A DNA stretch of 64,000 nucleotides from Ceratotherium simum simum. Lineage: Eukaryota > Chordata > Mammalia > Perissodactyla > Rhinocerotidae. Made by a program: the position numbers and the translations under genes. The DNA is taken from contig NW_004454160.1 in the NCBI RefSeq assembly GCF_000283155.1, positions 3,414,674-3,478,673 on the forward strand, given 5' to 3'. Within the stretch, counting starts at the first letter, position 1. Each line of letters begins with the position of its first letter. The notes under the pieces were generated by a model. It had not been told where the DNA came from, did not search any database, and saw only the letters and a program-made list of their open reading frames with translations. This document shows, in pieces, positions 25,601 through 40,600 of the stretch.

Positions 25601-28600
25601 TTTATGTTACATACTCATGTAGATTGAAGCAATGGTAGAGCACTGCAGGATGGGAGCCCTTCTGAATCTGTTCTGTATGACAGCTTGTGCTGATCTTCAT
25701 GGGTACATGTTAAGGTTGTAAATCCCTTCTATGGAGACAGGCCTCATGAGCTTCAGTGCTGGAACTTGATCTCAAAATTCAGTAGCTTAGAAATTACTGT
25801 GAGATTCCTACTGTGAACACTTTTAAATGAGAATCAAGTTAAAATCTGTAGAAGGCTACTCATCACCAGTACACAGACGTACATCTAACGGAGGGAATTA
25901 TAAATGGTGCGGCGTCAGGAGATGTCTGTGAACCAAGCTTTGCTGCAGGAATGCCCATGTACTTTAGGAAGCCTCCAATAGAGTACCCCCGTGAAATAGG
26001 CCCAGAGTCATTTGGAAATCCTCATAATTGTGATCACCACGATAGAATATAATTTTTCCTAAATTCATAAAATGCATTTTATAGGACAAGGAGTAAGGAA
26101 TAGCAAAACCAGTTTAAGATGGCAGTGCTGGGCAGTGGATGAGACTGACTCTTTAGCCAAAAAGTTCCCTTCTATTGACCATTCTCAAAGAGTCCTTGAT
26201 TTGCACCTGTATCTCAAAAAATATTGTTACCTCATAGAAAGAGGCCTTAGTGTTCATAAATATTTTCAAATAGAATGTTAAGTCTATTAAAATAGTTGTA
26301 AAATCGTCTTTACTCAAGGAATTGAAAGAAGATTCATTCATGGGTATTTTTTAATAAAGCTGTTGGCCTGTCGCAGTTTGAAGAACAATGAGGTAGATGT
26401 GAGGAAGTCCCAGCTGGATGGCCCATCAGGCTGGGCTTCAAGTGGTGTCATTGCCTTGGGAAGCTCCCCATGGTTCAAGGGTTTTTTTTTTTCCCTTTCT
26501 TTAAAAAAAATTTTTTTTTGTTCTAACAGATACGATAAGGGAGTGAGGAACACACTAAGAGATGATCATTCCCAAGGGACTGGGTTCTACTAGCCAAACA
26601 TAAGATGATCATATGAATAAATCAGCAAGTCAACTCATTAACTTGTAGTGAGAACTATAACTCTTATGGACCAGAATGATTATGTAGGCACGACCAGCGT
26701 GGAAAACCGGGATGCCAAATTGGCATCAAAACATATCTTAGTGAATGTGGATCAGACCCTGCCATCCTAGTCCATCCATCTTCCTTCAGGGGTTACCTGA
26801 CAATATGTGCCAGTCGCTCAAATGCTCCCTCTTTATGCAGTTCTGGATAAATGACCCCAAACATGTGTTCCTTATATTTCTCTTTTGTTAGCTGCTGTGC
26901 TCCAGTCCATCTTTAAACCCGCATGCAGTGTCGTTACTTCTATCATTTTGCTCATGATTTGCTCATGATTACATTCTGCTTTTCCTAAGGTTACACCCAG
27001 GTCACCTTGATTTGATTTCACGTATTCCTAGAACTTCTGTCACACGTGGACAAGTGGTTTCTTTCATTATTTTAGTTCTTCAAATGCCTGAATCTGATTT
27101 CAGTTTCATTCTCAAAAAATAACCCTCACCCCAGTCTTTGGAGTTACCTCACAGTCATCCCTATTGCAGCATTCACAATCTATTTGTAGCATTTACTGTC
27201 AAGTTTCATCATAAGCTCTCTGTTAATAATATTTTTGTTACAGACAACCACGAAGAGGATGAAGGCTTGGGCGTTGATCTCTCTTTCATTGGCTCTCATG
27301 CTTTTGCTCGAATGGAAGGAGATATTGATAAGCAAAGAAGACTGATCCTTCAGGGGCAGTTATCAGAGGCAGCCCTGCAGAAGCAGCATCAAAGAAAGTA
27401 AGGCAAACCCCTTTCGCCTGATGGGCATGTAAAGATAGGAGAGACAAGAAAGGGCCTTACATCTGCTAAATCACCTACATATGATGTGTTCTAATTTATT
27501 CTTCATGGCAATCTAGTGAGGAAGATATTGTCCCCATTTTGTAGATGCAGAGACTCAAAGTTAAAGGATTTACCAGTGGTCACAGTTAACATGTGATTAA
27601 GCCACTGTTCAGATGATGTCTGATTTCAGGGCTCCTGCTCTTTCTGTAGTGCCTCTGGCTGAGTGACGTTATATTCTAGAGGTAGAAACTAGGGAAAGGG
27701 AAAGTCCGAGTTACAAAATTTTTACTTAACTTTAATATATTTATAATTAAAGCATAATCTACAGTTTTATTAAATTTAAAAGAGTTTTATTTCTCCCTGA
27801 CTTCCCAAGGACCTTATAAGGCCATTCCATTTTTTTCAGATGTTTTCTAAAGCAATTCTGAATAAATCCGTTTAAAACATAAAGAAAAGCAGCTTTTGTA
27901 CTTCTGGGTATGCTTTTCCAAGGATTAACAGTCGTTGTAGAGCTAGCTACTTTTCAAAAAATTTTAAATGAATGAAAACATCATAAACTATAAATGGTTA
28001 ATATTATCGATTGTCTTATAGGGTTGGTTGAGGGGGTAACATCTCATAGTGTTGTTGTGAGCGTTAAATAAGATGATGTAATGAGCTCAGCACAGCACCT
28101 GGTACTTAGCAAGCTCTTAAAATTGGTCACTGCCGTTCTCTTCAATACTGAGCGAATCATGGTCTGTTTTACCTGTGAGCTTTGGTACCTGCCATCCCTT
28201 TGACTGGAATACTCTCATCCTTCAGTTCCTGCCCATTCTCCAGGTTTCAGCTTAGAAGCAATTGCCTCTGGAAACTTATCTCCCTGGAGCTAAGTTGGAA
28301 TAGATGGAATGGAAGTCTGGAATAGATGCCTTCTCCTGTATGTTTTTTTCATGCCCTGTACTTAACCAAAGCCCAGCATAGCATTTATCACACTGTATGG
28401 TAATGATGTGTGGTTGTTGTTGGTCTCCATCTGTAAAGTGGGAGTTGGACCAGATGATCTCTGGAGTCCCGTACAGGATTAGAATTTTGTGTCTCCTGAG
28501 TTTCTAGTCTTCACTTTATTTTGATTCTATTTTTATAAATAAAGCAAATTAACCACTAGGGGGCACCAATGAACAGCTTTTTCCAAAGGCAGTCATAATC

Positions 28601-31600
28601 AGATGATAGCTGCAGTGGTTTCTAAACCATGTGTGACCATGTGTAAGAATCATCTGGCAAACGTTTTTCTTTAAATACAGTGACTGGGCTCTCACTCACC
28701 TGACTGGGACTTTGGCATCTATATATATTTTAAAACTTTTTTACGTCATGGTTCATGCATTGCTAGCTTTGGGTATCTCTTTTGGTCTAGGGCAGTGATT
28801 CTCAAACTGTTTGGCCTCGGATCCCCTTTGCACTCTTAAAAATTGTTGAGGACCCCAGAGAGCTTTTGTTTACCTGGGTTATACCGACCAATATTTATCA
28901 TATGAGAAATTTTGTATTAATTCATTTAAAAATAACCCATGGTGTTTTTGCAAAAAATAGCTATTTAAAAAAAGTGAGAAGAATGGCACCGTTTTACATT
29001 TTTGCAAGTCTTCTAACATTTGACTTAATAGAAGACAGCTGGATTCTCATATCAGCATTCAAACTGTTGCAATAAGTTGTTTTGGGTGAAGTATATGAAG
29101 AAATTCAACCTCACTCCGATACATAGTTGGAAAAGGGAGGAATGTTTTCATAGCCTTTGCAAATAATTGGGGGTATTCTTCTTTGATATTATATCATAAC
29201 TCAGTAAGTGGTAGTTTCTTAAAGTTTAATTGTAATGTGGAGTCTCAAACATATCCATGAATTTTTGTATTGTTATATTAAAATGTGTTGTTCTATCTTG
29301 CACTTTGAATAGATTTATAATAGGAATTTATAGCATAAATTTATAACGTGATGCATTGGTCTTTTGGAAAATATTGATTCACTGAGTTATTCAGATATTC
29401 CAAATATTGACACATTTCATTACACAATATCAGAAAATTATATTTGTTAAAATCACCACTGATCTCCTCAGAAAAGTCTTTAAGTGTTAGGAACTAGAAG
29501 CTGCTGGTGATGGATACAAATTTTCCAAAATTTTGTATATTTTTTTAAAGCTCCAGTTTTATCATTGGCAACAGATACTCTTGGTTGTTTTTCTTGAAAC
29601 GACAGGGTCACTTTGTTTTTGAGAAAACATCTGCCACATACTCGTGTTGAATAACCATAGTTTGTCTGCCAGTCATTCTTTGAAGAAAAATGGTGTGCCA
29701 TGAAAAAAGGCAACTAGTTCAGCTTGGAAGTCAAACACACATTACTTTTCTTCAAGACAGCCTCATACTTTGGTATGCAGAACTGCTTTATGTGTTCCTC
29801 CCATTTTGTGACACATTAATATTTATAAAGATGTGTTCCCAAGGGTTGATATAATAAAATGAATAATTTTTACTTCCTCATCAAAGACAATCTTAAATGA
29901 AACTGGCTTTCTTTTCCTGTATTTGGCAATGGAGAACACAATGACTACCAGTACAGTGTGGTGCTTCTGCCTTGATTCATGCTAAGACACCAGGAGTTGC
30001 GCCCAGAAGTTGCTTTTGCACCATGAGTGTGCAAACATCAACACAATGAAAAAGGCAAATGATATTTCAGTATTATCATGAAAATAATTTTGACCTTGCA
30101 AACCCCCTGAAAAAGTCTTGGGACTGTGGACCACACTTTGAGAACCACTGGTCTGTGGTCTCTCACCAGTACTTTTAGTTGAAAGAAATTTTGGTAATCA
30201 TCTGATACAGTTTTCCAAAGTGGAGCACACAGACTATAAGCATTAGAGGGGTGCTTGCTAAAAATTTGGACGCCCTGCACTAAACTTCCTGAATCAGAAC
30301 CTCTGTGGGAAGGGCTCAGGAATCTTCCTTCTGAAGTTTTTTAGATGGTTCTTTTGTGCCCTAAATCACTGATCTAGTCTGACCCCTTTACTTTACAGAG
30401 AGTAAGTTGATCCCCAAGAGTGGCTTGCCCAGATTACAGCTAATTGAGGAGGAGCCTTCAAAGTGGCTGCTGCAGCACATCTCCCTTCTCTAGCGCCGTC
30501 TTCAGCCCACTTACACAAACCAGCTGGAGAAGCTGGGGAAGGACTAGTCTTTTTGTACTCATATATAAAGAACTGCACTGTTACCACCTTTCTCACATCA
30601 GTCACCCTCCTCTTCTCTCCTCTCCTCTCCTCTCCTCTCCTCTCCTCTCCTCTCACACCCCACCACATACCTTTTTCATTTCTCCATGGGTGGTAAAGAT
30701 AATCTGGAATTTTTTATGTTTGTGTTTGGACTTGATACTTGTCTGTCTGTCTCTCTCTCTTTTTAATGAGATTTGTTTCACTTAATAATGGCTAGTTCAA
30801 GCCAGTATTAAAATGAATCTGTGTTCACTGGGTCCATGCTTTTGGAAAGGAGTCCTCAGCAAAGGGGTAGGTTCTAGGAAGGAATAGGAATACAGCATGT
30901 AAAGCATTGTCCTTCTTATTGGTAGAAGGTCTTAATATTGAGATTCAAATTTGTTAGAGTTACCTTCAGACGTCAGGGATATGTTCTGAACAACAGTTAT
31001 TTTGTTGTGCGCATCCAATCAACACATAGTTGCAGACTTGGAGAACAGCACAGCCTGTGGCTCCCAAAGCCTGAACTAAGAAACAAAGGCTTGGTATCTC
31101 TGCCACTCAGTTCACTTGAGTGATAAGCTACATCTGGATCAAAAGATTTTCAGATTTCCCATTTATGTGTGCCCAGTGTCTGTGATAATTAAAGATGAGG
31201 TCTTGTCTTCTATCTATATTGCAGAATAATTCAGGGTAATAACAGCAGGTCAAAAGTGTGGTCCAGGGTACCTGAGACCCTTTCAGGGGGCCTGTGAGAC
31301 TAATATTAATTTTATAATGTTACTAAGACTGTTTGTGCTTTTCATGCTCTTTCTCACAGTGTTCAATGAAGTTTTCCAGAGGCCGCTTAACTTGTGATAT
31401 TGCAGTAGATCAAATGCAGAAGGAGATGTGAGAATCCAGCAGAAATTAAAGAGATTTGCAAAAATGTGAAAGAGTGTGACTCTTCCCCCTAAATGTAGCT
31501 TTTTTCATAAAAACTTATGTTCACATAATAGGTTTTTTATTGTTTTTAATTAATAAATAATTATTTAAAAATTTTTTCTGTTTTTATTTCTAATATGGTA

Positions 31601-34600
31601 AATATTGGTCGAGAGAACTGACATAAATAAAAGGTCTTTAGGGTCCGCAATAATTTTAAAAAACATAAAAGGGTCCTAATCAAAAAGTTTGAGAATTGAT
31701 GACTAATTGTTAGGTGTTTATGACATAACCGAGCTGTAAGTCACCTGCATACTCTGCCTCATGCTAAAGATTTAAGATTGCAGGTCATAGTTTTTAAAAT
31801 TTATTTCTCTTACTCTTTTTAAATCAGGTCTTTATTTATACATATTGAGTCTGGTTCTGTTGATTATGTTAGTTGATCGCAAATGATAAATTTTTTTATC
31901 TCTGAGGAAGTAAATAGGTCTTTAGTTAGTAATATCTTTTTGAAAGCCTTCAATTCTTCCTTCAGTAATGGAACTAAAGGTCACATGGATTGGCTGCAGG
32001 GTTAGATCGTTCCTTTCATAGCATTGTCTTGCCACATCAGTATCTCTGTGCAATATCTGAAAAAATTAGACATGTTGTCTAATTCTTGATTAATATTTCC
32101 AGGTCTTCTATCCAGTTGCGACACTGATTTGGGTGTATCATAAGATAGAATTTGGATTACTTACAAAAATTAGGAAGCAAACTAGATATTCTTTTTCAAA
32201 GTTATAGCTTGTAAAACTCTTAAAATTATTTTACACTTTTTTTCTTTTTCGTTAGTGTTCTTTGGTTGGCTTAAGATACAATTGCCTTTACCTCTTATGT
32301 CATTTCTCACAGTAAAAACTTTATCTTATTCTTTATTAAGTATTTATTGAGCCCTTACTAATGTCCCAGGTGTTGTGCTAGAGATGTAATCAAATGACAT
32401 GCAAGATAGATATAGCTATCTCGTGGAGCTCCTCATGGAGCTTAGGGTCTTGCAGAGGAGAGAAATGTTAAACTAATTCTGATAGGAACAATTTATTTAA
32501 ATTACAGGGTGCAGTAAGAGTATACAACAAGGGTCTTAACCAAGGCTAGTGTGGGGCAATTGCATGAAGTCAGGAAAAGCTTCTGTTAATTCCAAAGCCA
32601 AAGTTTTCCCTGGGCCATTGGTTGTACACCAGTGGGTTAGTTAATGGTCTTTGAAGAGTCATTTAGCTTAAATTTTCTTCATCATTCAACCTTTGGCTGT
32701 GTGGGTGGCTAGTAATTGATTAACTGGAAGAAATTTCCTTATGTTAACTTTGTGAGGACAACATCTAACCTAGTTGATTGCAGCCTATTGAGAAATTATC
32801 TATTCAGTTTTTCTACCTTTAGAGCACTGTAGTAGCTACTTTTGCTGCCATTATGACATATTTTGTATGACCATTTTCCCATGATTGTTGTATTTTATCC
32901 ATCTGGTGTTAGAAATTTGTTTATTTAAAATAAGCTCTGGAAAAACCAGAAACTATTTTGAGTTGATATTTTCCTTTTTTGGCTTTCATTTTGATTGTTG
33001 GATTGGGATGAAAGATTGCACGTCTCTATTGAAATAAAACACAGAAACCACAGCAAAAAATGAGGTGCAGCTTATAAGAGATATGATGAAAAATTTAAAA
33101 TATTCTTTGAATAAATGAGGGAAACAAGGAAAGCATTGTTTCTCTATTGGATGAGGAGATAAAGCTAATATCTTTTGCTTTTATTCCCTCCTGCCAAATT
33201 CGGATTTTTTAAAAAGAAAATGTGACTAGATAATCAAATCAAACTTACGCAATCTATAATGGGAATGGAGGAGACTTAATTAGAATAAAGAAACCAGATG
33301 AAAATTGCAGTCATGAGTTCTTGCATTAGAATTCGTCCCAAGGTCCTTAGAAACTGGAACAGCACCTGTACCAGTGTCTTAGCAGTGATTCTAAAGCTTT
33401 TTTGAATCATTGAATCATAAAGCCTTTAAGAATCTGATGTAAGCTATAAACCTTCTCCCTCATATGGATTTTGCCAACCAAAATCTATCCTAGGATCTCA
33501 AATTGTTCATCACAGAGCAAGGTTAAAAACATTTAGAGTTTATACTATCTCTGAGTTCACACCATGGACTAAATCATCTAAAAAACATTTTAGATAGTTA
33601 AAGACTTAAATTAAAAAAAAAAAAAAATTAAAACTCATGGAAGAAGTTATAGGTTAGTATCTTTCATACCCTGGAGAAAGGATAGGTTTCTTAAACAAGA
33701 TATAAAAAGCATTGACTATAAAAGAAAAAATAGTTTTGACTATATTAAAATTAAGAACTTTAGAAAGTGGAGCAATGAAGCTTATATGAAAAGCAAGTTA
33801 CAGACTGGGAGTATCCACAGTACACATAACTGCCAAATGATTAGTGTCAAGAATAAATTAAGAACTCCTACAAATAATTGAGAAAAGAACCAACAGCCCA
33901 ATAGAAAAATGGACAAACAATATGAACAGGCATCTCGCAGAAGAGGAAAACATGGTCAGTAAACATGAACAGGATCTCAACGACCAGAGAAATGAATAAC
34001 ATTTCAAACCCAATTGATTGGCAAAAGTTAAAACATCTGCTAATACCAAGTGTTGAAGAGGACATGGATTCAAGGATCTCCTATTCATTGCTTGTAGAAG
34101 TATAAATTGTTACAACACTTTGGAAAAGGTTTGGCCTTTTCTCCTAAAACTGAACATACCCTATAGCCTTTCCACTTCTAGATGTCTACCCAAGAGAAAT
34201 CACACACACGAATACCAGGAGATGCGTAAAATGAGTTGATCATAGTACTATTCGCAGTAGCAAAAACTAGGAATAGCCCAAGTGCCCATCAGAAAAAAGC
34301 TATAGTTTTCTTATAGTATAAATACATTATATATAGTAGTTAAAATAAATGAACAACATTGACACCCAACGATATAGATCAGTCTTAGCAATATAATAAG
34401 TCAAAAAAAGTAACGCCCAAAAGATTACATACAGCATGGTAAGCTTTTTTCTTTTTTGAATTGTTAAAAAAAACAAAAAAATTTTTAGGAATACATATAG
34501 ATGAATTAAAACGATATAAAAAAGAAAGCAAGAAAACGATGAACCTGAGATTCCAGATGATGGGTGGGGAGAGGCAGGGGCTAAAATTGGAGGGGAGTGA

Positions 34601-37600
34601 CCATGTTTATTGTGAGAGTGCTAACTTCTTTTGGGTGGTAGGTTCTGGAGTGCTTATTACTTCATTAAAAATAACTAATTAGATAACCAGTTTTTTAAAG
34701 AGAACCATGCATGTACCGGTGATGAAAGTGTTTGGAACCAACGGTGATTAATTCTGTTTTGTGCACCTAAGTTCCAGTTTAAAAAAAATTTTTTTCATAG
34801 TTACTGAGGAACTGTCCTAAAGATTTGCTGGACACATAGAGGCAAATAAGACATATTCCCTATCTTATGGTCTAACAGAGTAGAAGCAAGCATTGCAGTA
34901 AGTGGGTAAAGCCTTGTGCTAATCTTCGTGGTAAATAGAAGGGAGCAGTTAGTTCTAAAATACGTCTGGACCTTGCCTTCACTCCCCCTCACTCCACCCC
35001 CACCCCTACCCCGGCAGTCCCCCTGTCAGCATACATACTTGATTGATAGTGTGTTTGGATGTCTGTAGGATTGCTTGTTTCATTCTGTCTTATTACAAAG
35101 TTAATTGTCTTTGTCATATGTCTGTCTCATATATTCAACTTGACACTGTTCGAAGCCAAGGGCCTTTTATTATTATTCTCAGGCCCCAAAAATACCTTGA
35201 ATAATACTCAAGTTTATTATTTCATTCAACAAAGATTTGAGTCCCTACTATGATGCAGGCATTGCATTTATGCAATAAATGTTTTAAAAATGAGCTAAAG
35301 AATACATGAATAGAGAAATTAGCAGGTATTTACTGAATTCCTGTTACATGTTTTGTGCTAGGATCTGTGGTGCTTAAGACATTAAGATATATTATTCTGT
35401 TTAGTCTTATTGTGGAGATGACTTAATCATAAAACAGTTAGAAAACAGTACCGTTGGGGATTTAGTGTAAATAACCTAGGAAATGACTCTGAAAATGTGG
35501 AATAGTGCATGTGAATAGGGAGAACTGCAATAAACAAGTGGTCTTGTCTTGACTTGCAAATTATATCTTAAACCAAAATTAAAAGCTACTGTCTTTGAAT
35601 TTTCAATTTGCATGGGTGGGCAAGTTTCCAAATTTAAAAAGGCAAACTATAGAACTATGCAATACCAAATGTGTTTTTCACAAGCAATAACAATTTCTGT
35701 GAAACTAGCAGGCATATCACTTGTTGATTATAATCCATATGTAGTAGACTTCCTATTAAATATCCTTAGTTGTGTGATTGTGCTGTATAGCTGAAAGGTG
35801 TCCTACGTAAACACCATTTTGCAGATGAGGAAACTGAGGTCCATAAATGTGAAATGACTTTTAAAGTTGCACAGAAAATGAAAGGATTGGAACCCAAGTC
35901 TCCCCTCTCTTGATTTAGATTTTTTATGTTATGGGATGTTGCCATATGTGACCTAGATACTTCAGAGTTGCTGTGCATACATTTAGGTACCTTGAAAGCT
36001 TTTTTCACCATCAAATAGGTGACACTGTGAATTTTAAGAAAGCAGTATGAAATAGTAGAAAAGGTATTGACCTTTCCAGAAATCTGGAGACCTCAGTGCA
36101 ACTTCAGATTCAGCTCTACCATTAATTGGCTGGTGACTCTAAGATTACCTTGGCCTTTGCAGATCATTTCCGCTTTGACATCTTCAGTGTCTCTTCCAGC
36201 TTTAATATCTTCTTAGCCAAAGCCAAACTGCAGTCCCTGTGATCTGGTATATGGGTGTCAGTACAACCAGTTTGATTAACCAATCATTCAATAAGCCTAC
36301 ACATGCCAGATAAAATTACCTAGATTCTTTGTGGTCCCGCATAACGTGTGCTCTTACCTGTTTTCCTTCTGAAAAGTAAACTCCTTGAAGGCGCTGACCA
36401 TGTCTATTCACTGTAATATTCTCAATACATATTATATAGTAAGCACTCAGTAAGTCTGTTTTGGATGAACATCTATTTTCAGAACTGCTATTGCTTTAGA
36501 CTTTCTCTATTTGCATTTTTTTAGTAAAGGAAAATAACAGTATTTAAAAACAATAGTAGTTTGCATACTTGGTATCTTAGCCATTTGTGAGTAGTCTTCA
36601 TTTGATCATAAAGGATTTTTTAATCCTTTTTGTAATATGAACACAGTCCTTTCTCAGTAACTCATGTTTATTTTATCAATAACATATAGTAGAGATTCTG
36701 CATAATATAACAGCCTCTTTAACTCCTTCCGCATTGTAATAAAACATTGTTCTTTAGGAACGTGGAAAGATAAAAGCAGGTCTCATTTGCAAATTTACTT
36801 CATAAAGGTTTATTCTAATAATTGTATCCTTTATTTCTCTAGTTATAATCGCTGGTTATGTCAAGCAAGATCTGAGGATCTGTCTGATATTGCTTCTCTA
36901 AAAGCCTTATACCAAACAGGTGAGCTTAAAGATATGGTAACTTATTCTCATTCAATTAAGGATCCTACCTAGCATGCTATTAGAGACTTCATTTTTCTCT
37001 GACTTTGTCCATTTATCTGTGAATAAAATGTTTTTTGTACTAATGAAGATAGTTTTTGCTCATCATCAAGATCTTAAAAATAACATTTCAACCTATAAAA
37101 TTTTCAACTTGTAGTTCTTCCTTGGCCGGCTTCATTTCTTCTTGATGTCCTTTTTCTTATCTTTTAAATTTTTTTCCTGCTTTTAAAAGTACCATATACT
37201 TGCTATACAAAATTCAAACCTTACATTAACATATAATGGTGACATATATGTCAGATGGTGTTATGACATAATGACATATGAGCTATGACATAACGGTGTG
37301 ATATATTTATATAACATAAATATAGAACATAAACGTAACAGTGAAAGTTGTCAGATTCCCACTCTTTCTCCATTATATTTCTTTTTCAGACAGTACTTGT
37401 TAATTTTCAGATTTGGGTTCCGTTTGGTTTTTCTTGGATCACTAATGTTATTAAAAGTTGTAATGAGCTTAAACAAAAGCTGTTAGGAAAAGATCTTTGC
37501 GAGCCTGCCCGAGTAGCCTAGTGGGTTAAGTTCAGCACGCTCCGCTTTGGTGGCCCAGGTTTGATTCTGGGGCACAGACCTACAGCACTCATCTGTCAAT

Positions 37601-40600
37601 GGCCATGCTGTGACGGTGGCTCACATACAAAAAGAGGAAGATTGCCAATAGATGTTAGCTCAGGGTGAATCTTCCTCAGCAAAAAAAAAAAGATCTTTGC
37701 CCTGCAACCTTACCTTTGTCTGTCCCTGATTTAAAACCTGTAAGAGGCCTTATCTTAAAAGTAAGGACAGTCATCAACACCTCATGAAGCTAAAAAAAAA
37801 AACCAGTGTTGTTTTCCACATAGTAAAAGAAATCTGAAGATGAAATTCGAAAAACTTGTGTTCCTGGTTTTCAATCTTTTACATTTGTGTAGAATATTTT
37901 TATAAGATCGGAGCCCAGGACAAGTCAAACTCTTGGAATAAAGTTTCTGGGTGCTGATTACATTTCCTGTTTGTAGGTGTCGATAACTGTGGTCGCACAG
38001 TGATGGTGGTGGTTGGAAGAAACATTCCTGTAACGTTAATAGATATGGACAAGGTAAGCCCTAAAAAGGCTCTGTTTTATGACTAATGTTGATTTAAAAA
38101 ATAAGTAGGGTATGAATTTGGAATCAGGGCTTGGAATATGAGAAGAGGCAGAATTGTGTGTCTCTGACAGAGCAGCAGCCCTGGTTCTGCAAGTCAGCAC
38201 GTATTGCTTCAGTAAGTTAGGGGTTTGGTTTTGCTCTGTAAGAGAAACAAAACTACTAGAATACCATAATGTGATCTCCAAAACACAGCTGCTTTGTTTA
38301 GGATATGACGTAACTGGCAAGTTTTTGGTTGGAATCATTCTGTATTATAATTGTACTAACAATCAAATTCTGCCTTTCTTGAAAAAAGAAAAATTAACTC
38401 TTGAGTGTCTACTAAAGAGAAGAAACCAGAGATGTAGTCAACCCAAGATATCATAATTCCATAATCCCTTCTTTTGGCGGCAAAGGGCAGAACTAGATGA
38501 TTCATAAAAGAAGAAATGGTATTACTGGTAAATAAAAATAAGAAAATGTTCAACCTGGTTAGTAGTACGAAAAAAGGGAATTAAAATAAGATATCTTTTT
38601 TCACCTTCAAAATTAGCCAGAACTTTTAAACAATAATCATTGTCATCAAAGATGAATTGAGACTGTAAAAATGGTTACATCCATTGACTCTGTAGTTCCA
38701 TTCCTGAGAATTTGTACTAAGGAAATAATCCAAAGTGTGGAAGTAGCTATAGGCCCTGAAACTGCCCAAAATGGAATTCTCGGGCAAGACACAAGTGAAT
38801 ACACAGGATAAATATGTAGATCTTCCTAAAACATAAGTTTTATTAGAAACTGACTGCAAAGGAGGAGAATCACCTTAACTAATCAATAATTCTTAACCAT
38901 AGTAAAAAATTATGTACTTAAAAATGTAAAAATTACACACAATTTTAAGATAAAACATAGTTGTGCAAAAGCTGATAATTGCTTCTGGCTAAGTCCTTAG
39001 ACTCCTGGTCACTGGTGTTTGGGTAAAAAAAATTATGAAAGCACTGGCCCTAGCATGTTACTCACAGGCTCATTTGTAGCACAAAATTGTGACTTAAATT
39101 CCTAATAGATAATTATGGTGCATCCACAAATAGAATGTTCTGTGACCCTTAAAAATTATGGTTATAGAGGCAAGTGCTATAGAGAATTGTTTATAATACA
39201 GTATCAATAGGAGAAAAAGTGATAGATTAAATTGTATTTACACTGACCTTAATTTTTGTTTGTTTGTTTTTAAGCAGAAAGGTAAAAACTGGAAGTAAAT
39301 ATCTTAAAATGGATTTCATGGTTTTGGGGAGAATTTGTTTTCTGTGTTTTTCTGTCATGTGGCTATACTTCTTTATAATGAAAAAAATTTAAGTTAAATA
39401 TGGAAAATTGGAAGCTGAAAATGGGTCTCTTAATTGCAGTGGGGGTGGAGAGTGGATAGACAGAGGACCAGAAGCAGTCTGCTAAGAGCAAAAATAATAA
39501 TAAAGATACACACACACACAGGAAAAACTCAACTCATGCAAATTGTATCGTTAGTAAGTTTTTATTTGCGTTCACTTGTTTTGTGTTTTTAATAGTATGA
39601 CATTCTCACCATTAATAATGTGATTATACCAGTAAAAATGTAAATCGCAGCATTTGATTTTGGTGTGCACTTGCATGATGTTCTGGATATTCATGATGTA
39701 TCATTTCATATAAAATAATGAGATATAGTGTGAGGTCCAAACCAGGTAGCACCTGGAAAGATACTGTGTTTTCTTAGTGCCCTTCTCTGTCTGCTGTGAC
39801 AGCAGTTAGATCCTAAGCCATGTTAATGCCGTCATATTAATGCCAAAGACGCCCCTGAGGAGGAATCGGGGAAACAGCCTGTTTGATAGTAATCCTTCAG
39901 TTGTTATCTCTTAGCTTCCTCTTTGTCATTGTTGATGACTGCACTGCTGGGTCAGACTGGCTGCTTTGTGTTTAATATTTCTCTTAAATTGTAATGGAGT
40001 ATTTCTCTAACCTATCTGAGTCACATTAAAATTGAGTCTTTCAGAGCTCTAGAAATGCTGCCCAGCCCATTGCCATCTACTGACTAAATCTGTTCTCATT
40101 TTCCTCACTCAGATCAACTGTAAAGATGCTAAGAAAATTAGCCCTCAAAATGAGCCATGTAAGGCATCACTTATAATGACCTTTTATAGTAATTCTTCAT
40201 TCCATGACAACCATGAGTCTATATCTCAGTAGGAACTGCAAAGACTTTCATTGAATTCAAGCAGAAATTTCAAGAATAATTAAGTCTAGAAATTCTACTT
40301 ATAATGATTTTGATATCATTATCCTAGAGAGGGAGAACCTGGTAGTTGACCAAAGAACTGTTGAATATATGAAGAGTTATTTGAGAGGCTAGAGACTGAT
40401 TTTTCTCCTCCATCACTTAGAACAAGACAAAAAAGGATCATACTGTAGCATTTATAAAAATTATTAAACTGGCATGATTGACTTTCCTGAAGATCTTTTT
40501 AAAGCAAATTGAACTTATTAGTCTGAGATGTCCATCTGCAATACCTGGGGCGTAGATTAGATTCATCTTCTGGGTTTTTCCTCTCTCTTGGCCTCTGTGA

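Noticed and set aside
30393..30785. ORFs of 77-113 codons on both strands around the pentanucleotide repeat
   Set aside because: They are driven by the (CTCCT)n tract, which contains no stop codons in any frame.
36843..38053. Exons 6, 9 and 10 are each 77 nt and exons 4 and 8 each 154 nt (2 x 77), hinting at exon duplication
   Set aside because: The encoded peptides show no similarity and the phases of exon 9 differ from 6 and 10, so the equal lengths look coincidental.
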